From Acanthosepion pharaonis (Eukaryota; Mollusca; Cephalopoda; Sepiida; Sepiidae): 64,000 bases of DNA. Position numbers and translations under genes: made by a program. The stretch lies in contig CAHIKZ030005210.1 of NCBI GenBank assembly GCA_903632075.3, positions 341,001 to 405,000 of the forward strand, in the 5' to 3' direction. The notes under the pieces were generated by a model, which was not told the DNA's origin, searched no databases, and saw only the letters and a list, made by a program, of their open reading frames with translations. Positions within the stretch are counted from its first letter, which is position 1, and each line of letters opens with the position of its first letter. This document shows positions 28,001 to 40,000 of this stretch, in pieces.

Positions 28001-31000
28001 TCTTTGTTCATTGGTCGCTTACATTCTCCAACCGTAATAATATATCCTTTAAAATTTGAGAGTTGTTGCCATTTTCCAATAGTTGTTTGATTTGATCTTC
28101 GTCTTTTGTTCATTTGGTCGCTACATTCTCCAACCGTAATATATCCTTTAAAAATTCTGAGGTTGTTGCCATGTTTCCAATAGTTATTTGGATTTGGATC
28201 TTCGTCTTTGTTCATTTGGTCGCTACATTCTCCAACCGTAATATATCTTTTAAAAAATTTGAGAGTTGTTGCCATTTTTCCAATAGTTATTTGGATTTGG
28301 ATCTTCGTCTTTGTTCATTTGGTCGCTACATTCTCCAACCGTAATATATCCTTTAAAAAATTTGAGAGTCGCTGCTATGTTTCCAATATTATTTGATTTG
28401 GATCTTTCGTCTTTGTTCATTTGGTCGCTACATTCTCCAACTGTAATATATCCTTAAAAATAGTTTCTGAGAGTTTTTGCCATGTTTCCAATAGTTATTT
28501 GGATTTGATCTTCGTCTTGTTCATTTGGTCGCTACATTCTCCAACCGTAATATATCTCAAAATTTGGAGTGTATTGCTATTTTTCCAATAGTTATTTGGA
28601 TTTGATCTTCGTCATTTGTTCATTTGGTAATATGCTACATTCTCAAACCGTAATATATCCTTTAAAAATTCTGAGAGTTGTTGCTATGTTTCCAATAGTT
28701 ATTTGGATTTGATCTTTCCTTTGTTCATTTGGTCGCTACATTCTCCAACCGTAATATATCCTTTAAAAATTTGAGAGTTGTTGCCATGTTTCCAATAGTT
28801 ATTTGATTTGGATCTTCGTCTTTGTTCATTTGGTCGCTACATTCTCCCATATCCGTAATGTTCCCAATAAGGTTTGATTTGGATCTTTGTCCATAGTTAT
28901 TTGGTGTCCAACTGTAATATATCCTTTAAAAATTCTGAGTGTTTCCAATAGTTATTTGATTTTGATTCGTCTTTTGTCTATTTGATCGCCACATTCTCCA
29001 ACCGTAATATATCCTTTAAAATTTTGTTCTATGTTTATAGTTATTTGGTCGCTCACATTCTCCAACCGTAATATATCCTTTAAAAATTCTGAGAGTCGTT
29101 GCTGCTATGTTTGGCTAGTTATTTGATTTGGATCTTTCGTCTTTTGTTCATTTGGTCGCTACATTTCTCCAAACGTAATATACTTTTTAAAATTCTGAGA
29201 GTTGTTGCTATGTTTCCAATAGTTATTTGGATTTGGATCTTCGTCTTTGTTCATTTGGTCGCTACATTCTCCAACCGTAATATATCCTTTAAAAATTTGA
29301 GAGTTGTTGCATATGTTTCAATAGTTATTTTGATTTGGATCTTTCGTCTTTGTTCATTTGGTCGCTACATTCTCCAACCGTAATATATCATTTAAAAAAT
29401 TCGAGAGTTGTTGCCATTGTTTCCAATAGTTATTTGGATTTGATCTTCGTCTTTGTTCATTTGGTCGCTACATTCTCCAAACCGTAATATATCCTTTAAA
29501 ATTTGAGAGTTGTTGCCATGTTTCCAATAGTTATTTTGATTTGATCTTCGTTTTGTTCATTTGGTCGCTACATTCCAACCCAACTTTAAAAATATATCCT
29601 TTGTAAATTCTGAGTGTTATTTGGTCTATGTGTTTCCAACCGTAGTATATTTGATTTGGATCTTGTCAATAGTTATTTGACGGTTCATTTGGTCGCTACA
29701 TTCTCCAACCGTAATATATATCCTTTAAAATTTGAGAGTTGTTGCCATGTTTCCAATAGTTATTTGATTTGGATCTTCGTCTTTGTTCATTTGGTCGCCA
29801 CATTCTCCTCCGTAATATAACCTTTAAAATTTAGAGTCCTTTAATTATTATTTGATTTGAGCCTTGTTCATTTGGTCCACATTTCCAACCGTAATATATC
29901 CTTTTTTAAAATTTGAGAGTTGTTTCTTCAATAGTTATTTGATTTGATTTCGTCTTGTTCATTTGGTCGCCACATTCTCCAACCGTAATATATCCTTTAA
30001 AAATTCTGGAGAGTTGTTGCCATTTTTCCAATAGTTTTTTGATTTGGATTCGTCTTTGTTCATTTTGTCGATACATTCTTGTTCCTTTTTAAAAATTTGA
30101 GAGTTCGCTATGTTTCCATTAGTTATTTGATTTGAATCTTCGTCTTTGATATTTGTCCATTTCCAAACATATCCTTTTCTGAGAGTTGTTGCCATGTTTC
30201 CAATAGTTATTTGAATATTCGTCTTTGTTCATTTGGTCGGCTACATTCTCCAAACCGTAATATATATCCTTAAAATTTGAGAGTTGTTGCTATGTTTCCA
30301 ATAGTTATTTGATTTGATCTTCGTCGTTGTTCATTTGGTCGCTACATTCTCCAACCGTAATATATCCTTTAAAAAAATTCAGAGAGTTGTTGCCATGTTT
30401 CCAATAGTTATTTGATTTGGATCTTCGTCTTTGTTCATTTGGTCGCTACATTCTCCAACCGTAATATATCCTTTTTAAAATTCTGTGAGTTGTTGCCATG
30501 TTTCCAATAGTTATTTGGATTTGATCTTTCGTCTTTGTTCATTTGGTATCGCTACATTCTCCAACCGTAATATATCCTTTTAAAAAAATTTGAGAGTTGA
30601 TCTTTCGTCTTTTGTTCATTTGTCGCTTCCAACCGTAGTTATCCTTTTTTTTGAGATTTGATCTTCGTCTTTGTTCATTTGGTCGCTACATTCTCCAACC
30701 GTAATATATCCTTAAAAAATTTGAGAGTTGTTAAGCATGTTTCCAATAGTTATTTGGATTTGATCTTCGTCTTGTTCATTTGGTCGTTACATTCTCCAAA
30801 CGTAACATATCCTTTTAAAATTCTGAGAGTCGTTGCTATGTTTCCAATAGTTATTTGGATTTGGGATCTTCGTCTTTGTTCATTTGGTCGCTACATTCTC
30901 CAACTGTAATATATCCTTAAAACTTCTTGAGAGTTGCTGCTATGTAGTTATGATTTGGATTCTGTCTTTGTCATTTGGTCGCTACATTCTCCAAAATATA

Positions 31001-34000
31001 TGATTGAGAGTTGTTGCCATGTTTCCAATAGTTATTTGGATTTGGATCTTCGTCTTGTTCATTTGGTCGCCAGCATTCTCCAACCGTAATATATCCTTTT
31101 TAAAATTCTGAGTGTTGTTGCCATGTTTCAATAGTTATTTGTCTTGTTCATTTTGGATCTTTCGTCTTTGTTCATTTGGTCGTTACATTCTCCAACGTAA
31201 TATATCCTTTAAAAAAGAGTTTTGCCATGTTTCCAATAGTTATTTGGATTTGTTGTCTTTGTTCATTTGGTGCTACATTCTCCAACCGTAATATATCCTT
31301 AAAATTTGATTTGATTTGATCTTCGTCTTTGTTCATTTGGTCGCTATATTCTCTAATCCGTAATATATATCCTTTAAAATTCTGAGAGTTGTTGCCATGT
31401 TTCCAATAGTTATTTGGATTTGGATCTTCGTCTTTGTTCATTTGGTCGCCACATTCTCCCAACCGTAATATATCATTTAAAATTTGAGAGTCGTTGCCAT
31501 GTTTCCATTAGTTATTAGGATTTGTCTTGATCTTCGTCTTTAAAAATTTTTTGTTCATTTGGTCACCACATTCTCCAACCGTAATATATCCTTTAAAAAT
31601 TTGAGAGTCGTTGCCATGTTTCCAATAGTTATTTGATTTTATCTGTCTTTGTTCATTTGGTCGCTACATTCTCCAACCGTATTACATCCTTTAAAAAATT
31701 GAGAGTTGTTGCCATGTTTCCAATTAGTTATTTGGATTTGATCTTCGTCTTGTTCATTTGGTCGCTACATTCTCCAACCGTAATATATCCTTTTAAAAAA
31801 TTCTTGAGAGTCGTTGCATGTTTCCAATAGTTATTTGGATTTGGATTTCGTCTTTGTTCATTTGGTCGTTACATTCTCCAACTGCAATATATCCTTTAAA
31901 ATTCTGAGAGTTGTTGCCATGTTTCCAATAGTTATTTGATTTGATTCGTCTTGTTCATTTTGGTCGCTACATTCTCCAACCGTAATATATCCTTTAAAAA
32001 TTCTGAGAGTTGTTGCCATGTTTCCATTAGTTATTTGGATTTGATCTTCGTCTTTGTTCATTTGGTCGCTACATTCTCCAACCGTAATATATCCTTTAAA
32101 ATTTTGAGAGTTGTTGTCATTTTTCCAATAGTTATTTGGATTTGGATCTTTCGTCTTTGTTCATTTGGTCGCCACATTCTCCAACCGTAATATATCCTTT
32201 AAAATTTGAGAGTTACAAGCATGTTTCCAATAGTTATTTGGATTTTGATTTGGTCGCTACATTTCGTCTTTAAAAATTTGAGAGTTTTGTTCATTTGGTC
32301 TTGTTCATTACATTCTCCAACCGTAATATATATCCTTAAAAATTTGAATGTTGTTGCCATTTTTCCAATAGTTATTTTGGATTTGGATCTTCGTCTTTTT
32401 TGTTCATTTGGTCGCTACATTCTCCAACCGTAATATATCCTTTAAAAATTCTGAGAGTTGTTGCCATGTTTCCAATAGTTATTTGGAATGGATCTTCGTC
32501 TTTTGTTCATTTTGGTCGCTACATTCTCCAACCGTAATATATCCCTTAAAAAAATTTGAGAAAATTATTTGATTTGATCTTCGTCTTGTTCATTTGGTCG
32601 CTACATTCTCCAACCGTAATATATCCTTCAAAATTTGAGAGTTGTTCGTCATAGTTATTTGATTTGGATCTTCGTTCTTGTTCATTTGGTCGCTACATTC
32701 TCCAACCGTAATATATCCTTTAAAAATTTGAGAGTCGTTGCCATGTTTCCAATAGAAGTTTGGATTTGGATCTTCGTCTTTTGTTCATTTGGTCGCTACA
32801 TTCTCCAACCGTAATATATCCTTAAAAATTTGAGAGTCAAGCGCTATGTTTCCGGGTTAGTTATTTGGATTTGGATCTTTCGTCTTTGTTCATTTGGTCG
32901 CTACATTCTCCAACCGTAATATATCCTTTAAAAAAATTCTGAGAGTAGTTGCCATGTTTCCAATAGTTATTTGGATTTGGATCTTCGTCTTTGTTCATTT
33001 GGTCGCCACATTTCCAACCGTAATATATCCTTTTAAAAATTCTAAGAGTTGTTGCCATGTTTCCAATAGTTATTTGGATTTGTCTTGTTCATTTCGTCAT
33101 TCTCCAACCGTAATATATCCTTCAGCAATGGAATTTCCTTTAAAAATAGTTATTTGGATTTGGATCTTTCGTCTTTTGTTCATTTGGTCGCTACATTTCC
33201 AACCGTAATATATCCTTTAAAATTTGAGAGTTGTTGCCATGTTTCCAATAGTTATTTGGATTTGATTTCTTCGTCTTGTTCATTTGGTCGCTACATTCTC
33301 CAACCGTAATATATCCTTTAAAAAATTTGAGAGTTGTTGCCATGTTTCCAATAGTTATTTGGATTTGATCTTCGTTTTTGTTCATTTGGTCGCTACATTC
33401 TCCAACCGTAATATATCCTTTTTAAAAATTCCAATGAGAAATGTTGCCATGCCACATTTCCGTAATATATCCTTGGTTATTTGATTTGACTGTCTTTGTT
33501 CATTTGGTCGTTACATTCTCCAACCGTACATATCCTTTAAAAATTCTGAGTTGTTGCTGCTATGTTTCCAATAGTTATTTGGATTTGGATCTTCGTCTTT
33601 GTTCATTTGGTCGCTCCAACCGTAATATATCCAAACCATTTTACATATCCTTTTGGACCTGAGAGTCGTTGCCATGTTTCTGAGAGTTGATTTGGATCTT
33701 TGGATTTGGACTTTGTTCATTTGGTCGCCAGCATTCTCCAACCGTAATATATCCTTTAAAAATTCTGAGAGTTGTTGCCATGTTTCCAATAGTTATTTGA
33801 TTTGATCTTCGTCTTTGTTCATTTGGTCGCTACATTCTCCAACCGTAATATATCCTCAAAAATTCAGAGAGTTGTTGCAATTTTTCCAATAGTTATTTGA
33901 TTTGGATCTTCGTCTTTTGTTCATTTGGTCGCCACATTCTTCCAAACTGTAATATATCCTTTAAAATTTGAGAGTTGTTGCCATGTTTCCAATAGTTATT

Positions 34001-37000
34001 TGATTTGGATCTTCGTCTTTTGTTCATTTGGTCGCTACATTCTCCAAATGTAATATATCCTTTTAAAATTTTGAGAGTGTTGCCATGTTTCCAATAGTTA
34101 TTTGGATTTGATTCTTCGTTTGTTCATTTGGTCGCTACATTCTCCAACCGTAATATATCCTTTAAAAATTCAGAGATTTGTTGCCATTTTTCCAATAGTT
34201 ATTTGGATTTGGATCTTCGTCTTGTTCATTTGGTCGCTACATTCTCCAACCGTAATATATCCTTTAAAATTTGAGAGTTGTTGCCATGTTTCCAATAGTT
34301 ATTTGATTTGGATCTTCGTCTTTGTTCATTAGGTCGCTACATTCTCCAACCGTAATATATCCTTTAAAAATTTGGAGAGTTGTTGCCATGTTTCCAATTA
34401 GTTATTTGGATTTGATCTTCGTCTTGTTCATTTGGTCGCTACATTCTCCAACCGTAATATATCCTTTAAAAATTTGGACTGTTGTTGTAATGTTTCCAAT
34501 AGTTATTTGGATTTGATCTTCCTCTTGTTCATTTGGTCGTTACATTCCTCCAACCGTAATATATCTTTAAAAATTTGAGAGTTGCTATGTTTCCAATAGT
34601 TATTTGGATTTGGATTCTTCGTCTTTGTTCATTTGGTCGCCACATTCCTCCAACCGTAATATATCCTTTAAAAAATTCTGAGAGTCGTTGCCATGTTTCC
34701 AATAGTTATTTGGATTTGGATCTTCGTCTTTGTTCATTTGGTCATACATTCTCCAAACTGTAATATATCCTTTTAAAATTTGAGAGTTGTTGCCATGTTT
34801 CCAATAGTTATTTGGATTTGGATCTTCGTCTTTGTTCATTTGGTCGCTACATTCTCCAACCGTACATATCCTTTAAAAAATTTGAGAGTCGTTACATGTT
34901 TCCAATAGTTATTTGGATTTGGATTCGTCTTTGTTCATTTGGTCGCTACATTCTCCAAACCGTAATATATCCTTAAAAATTTGAGAGTTGTTGCCATGTT
35001 TCCAATAGTTATTTGGATTTGGATTCGTCTTTTGTTCATTTGTCCAAACATTCTCCAACCGTAATATATCCTTCAAAATTCTGACTGTTGTTGTATTTTC
35101 CAATAGTTATTTGATTTGATCTTCGTCTTGTTCATTTGGTCGCTACATTCTCCAACCGTAATATATCCTTTAAAAATTCTGAATGTTGTTGTAATGTTTC
35201 CAATAGTTATTTGATTTGGATCTTCGTCTTTGTTCATTTGGTCGCTAAATATCTCCAAACCGTAATATATCCTTTAAAAATTTGAGAGTTGTTGCTATGT
35301 TTCCAATAGTTATTTGGATTTGGATCTTCGTTTTGTTAATTTGTCGCTACATTCTCCAACCGTAATATATCCTTTAAAAAATTTGAGATTTTAGCTATTT
35401 TTCCAATAGTTATTTGATTTGGATCTTCGTCTTTGTTCATTTGGTCGCTACATTCTCCAACCGTAATATATCCTTTAAAAATTCTGAGAGTTGTTGCCAT
35501 GTTTCCAATAGTTATTTGGATTTGGATCTTCGTCTTTGTTCATTTGGTCGCTACATTCTCCAACCGTAATATATCCTTTAAAAATTCAGAGAGTTGTTGC
35601 CATTTTTCCAATAGTTATTTGGATTTGGATCTTCGTCTTTGTTCCATTTGGTCGCAACAGCATTCTCCAAACCGTAATATATCCTTTAAAATTCATGTTG
35701 CCATGTTTAAATAGTTAATCTTCGTCTTTGTTCATATCCAACCTCCTTTAAAAATTCTGAGAGTTGTTGCCATGTTTCCAATAGTTATTTGGATTTGGAT
35801 CTTCGTCTTTGTTCATTTGGTCGCTACATTCTCCAACCGTAATATATCCTTTTTAAAAAGTTGTTGCCATGTTTCCAATAGTTATTTGGATTTGGATCTT
35901 CGTCTTTGTTCATTTGGATTCCTTTAAAATAGTTATTTCCAATAGTTATTTTTGGATCTTCGTCTTTGTTCATTTGGTCGCTACATTCTCCAACCGTATA
36001 TATCCTTTTAAAAATTTGAGAGTTGTTGCCATGTTTCCAATAGTTATTTGGATTTGGATCTTCGTCTTTTGTTCATTTGGTCGCTACATTCTCCAACCGT
36101 AATATATCCTTTAAAAATTTGAGATGTTGTTGCTATGTTTCCAATAGTTATTTGGATTTGGATCTTCGTCTTTGTTCATTTGGTCGCTACATTCTCCAAC
36201 CGTAATATATCCTTTAAAAATTCTGAGAGTTGTTGCCATGTTTCCAATAGTTATTTGGATTTGGATCTTCGTCTTCATTCTCCAACCGTTTAAAAATTTG
36301 GTTTGCCATGTTTCCAATAGTTATTTGATTTGGATCTTCGTCTTTGTTCATTTGGTCTTCATTCTCCAACCGTAATATATCCTTTAAAAATTCTGAGAGT
36401 TGTTGCCATGTTTCCAATAGTTATTTGGAATTGGATCTTCGTCTTTGTTCATTTGGTCGATACATTCTCCAACCGTAATATATCCTTTAAAAATTCTGAG
36501 TGTTGTTGCCATGTTCCCAATAGTTATTTGGATTTGAATCTTCGTCTTTGTTCATTTGGTCGCTACATTCTCCAAACCGTAATATATCCTTAAAAATTCT
36601 AGTTGTTGCCATGTTTCCAAAGTTATTTGGATTTGGATCTTCGTCTTTGTTCATTTGGTCGCTACATTCTCCAACCGTAATATATCCTTTAAAAATTTGA
36701 GATTTGTACCCATGTTTCCAATAGTTATTTGATTTGGATCTTCGTCTTTGTTCATTTGGTCGCTACATTCTCCAACCGTAATATATCCTTTAAAAATTCT
36801 GAGAGTTGTTGCCATGTTTCCAATAGTTATTTGGATTTGGATCTTCGTCTTTGTTCATTTGGTCGCTACATTCTCCAACCGTAATATATCCTTTAAAATT
36901 CTGAGAGTTGTTGCCATGTTTCCAATAGTTATTTGGATTTGGATTTCGTCTTTGTTCATTTTGGTCGCTTCCATTCTCCAACCGTAATATATCCTTTAAA

Positions 37001-40000
37001 TTCTGAGAGTTGTTGCCATGTTTCCAATATTTGGATCTTCGTCTTTGTTCATTTGGTCCAATTCTCCAACCGTAATATATCCTTTAAAATTCTGAGAGTT
37101 GTTGCCATGTTTCCAATAGTTATTTGATTTGGATCTTCGTCTTTGTTCATTTGGTCGCTCCATTCTCAACATTCCTTTAAAATTTCAACATGTTTCCAAT
37201 AGTTAATTTGGATCTTCGTCTTTGTTATCATTTTCAAAAATATTTGAGAGTTGTTGCCATGTTTCCAATAGTTATTTGGATTTGGATCTTCGTCTTGTTC
37301 ATTTGGTCGCTACATTCTCCAACCGTAATATATCCTTTAAAAATTCTGAGAGTTGTTGCCATGTTTCCAATAGTTATTTGGATTTGGATCTTCGTCTTTG
37401 TTCATTTGGTCTTCTACATTCTCCAACCGTAATATATCCTTTAAAAATTCTGAGAGTTGTTGCCATGTTTCCAATAGTTATTTGGATTTGGATCTTCGTC
37501 TTTGTTCATTTGGTCGCTACATTCTCCAACCGTAATATATCCTTTAAAATTCTAAGAGTTGTTGCCATGTTTCCAATAGTTATTTGATTTGGATCTTCGT
37601 CTTTGTTCATTTGGTCGCTACATTCTCCAACCGTAATATATCCTTTAAAATTCAGAAGTTGTTGCCATGTTTCAGATTTGGAGTTGTTCATTTGCCATTC
37701 TCCAACCGTAATATATCCTTTAAAAATTCTGAGAGTTTTTGCCATTTTTCCAATAGTTATTTGGATTTGGATCTTCGTCTTCGTCATTTGTTCTTTAAAA
37801 ATTTGTTGTCGCAATAGTTATTTGGATTTGGATCTTCACTCTTTGTTCATTTGGTCCTCTCCAACCGTAATATATCCTTTAAAAATTCTGAGAGTTGTTG
37901 CCATGTTTCCAATAGTTATTTTATTTGATCTTCGTCTTTGTTCATTTTTTGGATCTTCTGGAGTTGTTGCCATGTTTTGTTATTTCATTTGGGTCTTTGT
38001 TCATTTGGCTACATTCTCCAACCGTAAATATATCCTTTAAAAAATTCTGAGAGTTGTTGCCATGTTTCCAATAGTTATTTGGATTTGGATCTTCGTCTTT
38101 TGTTCATTTGGTCTACATTCTCCAACCGTAATATATCCTTTAAAAATTCTGAGAGTTGTTGCCATGTTTCCAATAGTTATTTGGATTTGGATCTTCGTCT
38201 TTGTTCATTTGGTCGCTACATTCTCCAACCGTAATATATCCTTTAAAAATTCTGAGAGTTGTTTGCCATGTTTCCAATAGTTATTTGGATTTGGATCTTC
38301 GTCTTTTGTTCATTTGGTCGCTACATTCTCCAACCGTAATATATCCTTTAAAAATTCTGAGAGTTGTTGCCATGTTTCCAATAGTTATTTGGATTTGGGT
38401 CTTTGTTCATTTGGTCGCTACATTCTCCAACCGTAATATATCCTTTAAAAATTCTGAGAGTTGTTTGTTTCATTTGGTCGTCTTTTTCATTTGGTCTACA
38501 TTCTCCAACCGTAATATATCCTTTAAAATTCTGAGAGTTGTTGCCATGTTTCCAATAGTTATTTGGATTTGGATCTTCGTCTTTGTTCATTTGGTCGCTA
38601 CATTCTCCAAACCGTAATATATCCTTTAAAAAAAATGTTTCCAATAGTTATTTGGTTTTGGATCTTCGTCTTTGTTCATTTTGGTCCTACATTTCCAACC
38701 GTAATATATCCTTTAAAAATTCTGAGATGTTTCCAATAGTTATTTGGATTTGGATCTTCGTCTTTGTTCATTTTGGTCGCTACATTCTCCAACCGTAATA
38801 TATCCTTTAAAAAATTCTGAGAGTTGTTGCCATGTTTCCAATAGTTATTTGGATTTGGATCTTCGTCTTTGTTCATTTGGTCGCTACATTCTCCAACCGT
38901 AATATATCCTTTAAAAATTCTGAGTGTCGTTGCCATGTTTCCAATAGTTATTTGGATTTGGATCTTCGTCTTTGTTCATTTGGTCGCTACATTTCCAACC
39001 GTAATATATCCTTTAAAAATTCTGAGAGTTGTTGCCATGTTTCCAATAGTTATTTGGATTTGGATCTTCGTCTTTGTTCATTTGGTCGCTACATTCTCCA
39101 ACCGTAATATATCCTTTTAAAAATTCTGAGAGTCGTTGCCATGTTTCCAATAGTTATTTGGATTTGGATCTTCGTCTTTGTTCATTTGGTCGCAGCATTC
39201 TCCAACCGTAATATATCCTTTAAAAATTCTGAGAGTTGTTTGCCATGTTTCCAATAGTTATTTGGATTTGGATCTTCGTCTTTGTTCATTTGGTCGCTAC
39301 ATTCTCCAACCGTAATATATCCTTTAAAAATTCTGAATGTTGTTGCCATGTTTCCAATAGTTATTTGGATTTGGATCTTCGTCTTTTCATTTGGTTCATT
39401 TGTCCTTTAAAAATTCATTCAATGTTTCCATTTGGATCTTCTCTTTGTTCAATATATTCTCCAACCGTAATATATCCATTAAAAATTCTGAGAGTCGTTG
39501 CCATGTTTCCAATAGTTATTTGGATTTGGATCTTCGTCTTTGTTCATTTGGTCGCTACATTCTCCAACTGTAATATATCCTTTAAAATTCTGAGAGTTGT
39601 TGCCATGTTTCCAATAGTTATTTGGATTTGGATCTTCGTCTTTGTTCATTTGGTCGCTACATTCTCCAACCGTAATATATCCTTTAAAAATTCTGAGAGT
39701 TGTTGCCATGTTTCAATAGTTATTTGGATTTGGATCTTCGTCTTTGTTCATTTTGGTCGCTACATTTCTCCAACCGTAATATATCCTTTAAAAATTCTGA
39801 GAGTTGTTGCCATGTTTCCAATAGTTATTTGGATTTGGATCTTCGTCTTTGTTCATTTGGTCGCTACATTCTCCAACCGTAATATATCCTTTAAAAATTC
39901 TGAGAGTTGTTGCCATGTTTCCAATAGTTATTTGGATTTGGATCTTCGTCTTTTGTTCATTTGGTCGCTACATTCTCCAACCGTAATATATCCTTTAAAA

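Larger units (their letters stand above)
14950..35400 (+). repeat. Satellite block B: degenerate subfamily
   Basis: Units are still recognisable at about 100 bp spacing but carry many more substitutions, indels and partial copies than either side. Changes enriched here include AATGATTCC in place of CATGTTTCC, CTGTAAT in place of CCGTAAT, GCCAGCATTCTCC or GCCACATTC in place of GCTACATTC, TTCCATTAG in place of TTCCAATAG, and GATTTGATC in place of GATTTGGATC. Strongly broken stretches include 18,680-18,845, 24,700-25,010, 27,540-27,640, 27,800-27,950, 28,840-29,060 and 29,570-29,700. A better-preserved patch lies at about 28,100-28,360. The block could be an older part of the array, a separate subfamily, or a poorly resolved part of the assembly. 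Both edges were set by eye. Confidence 0.75.
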
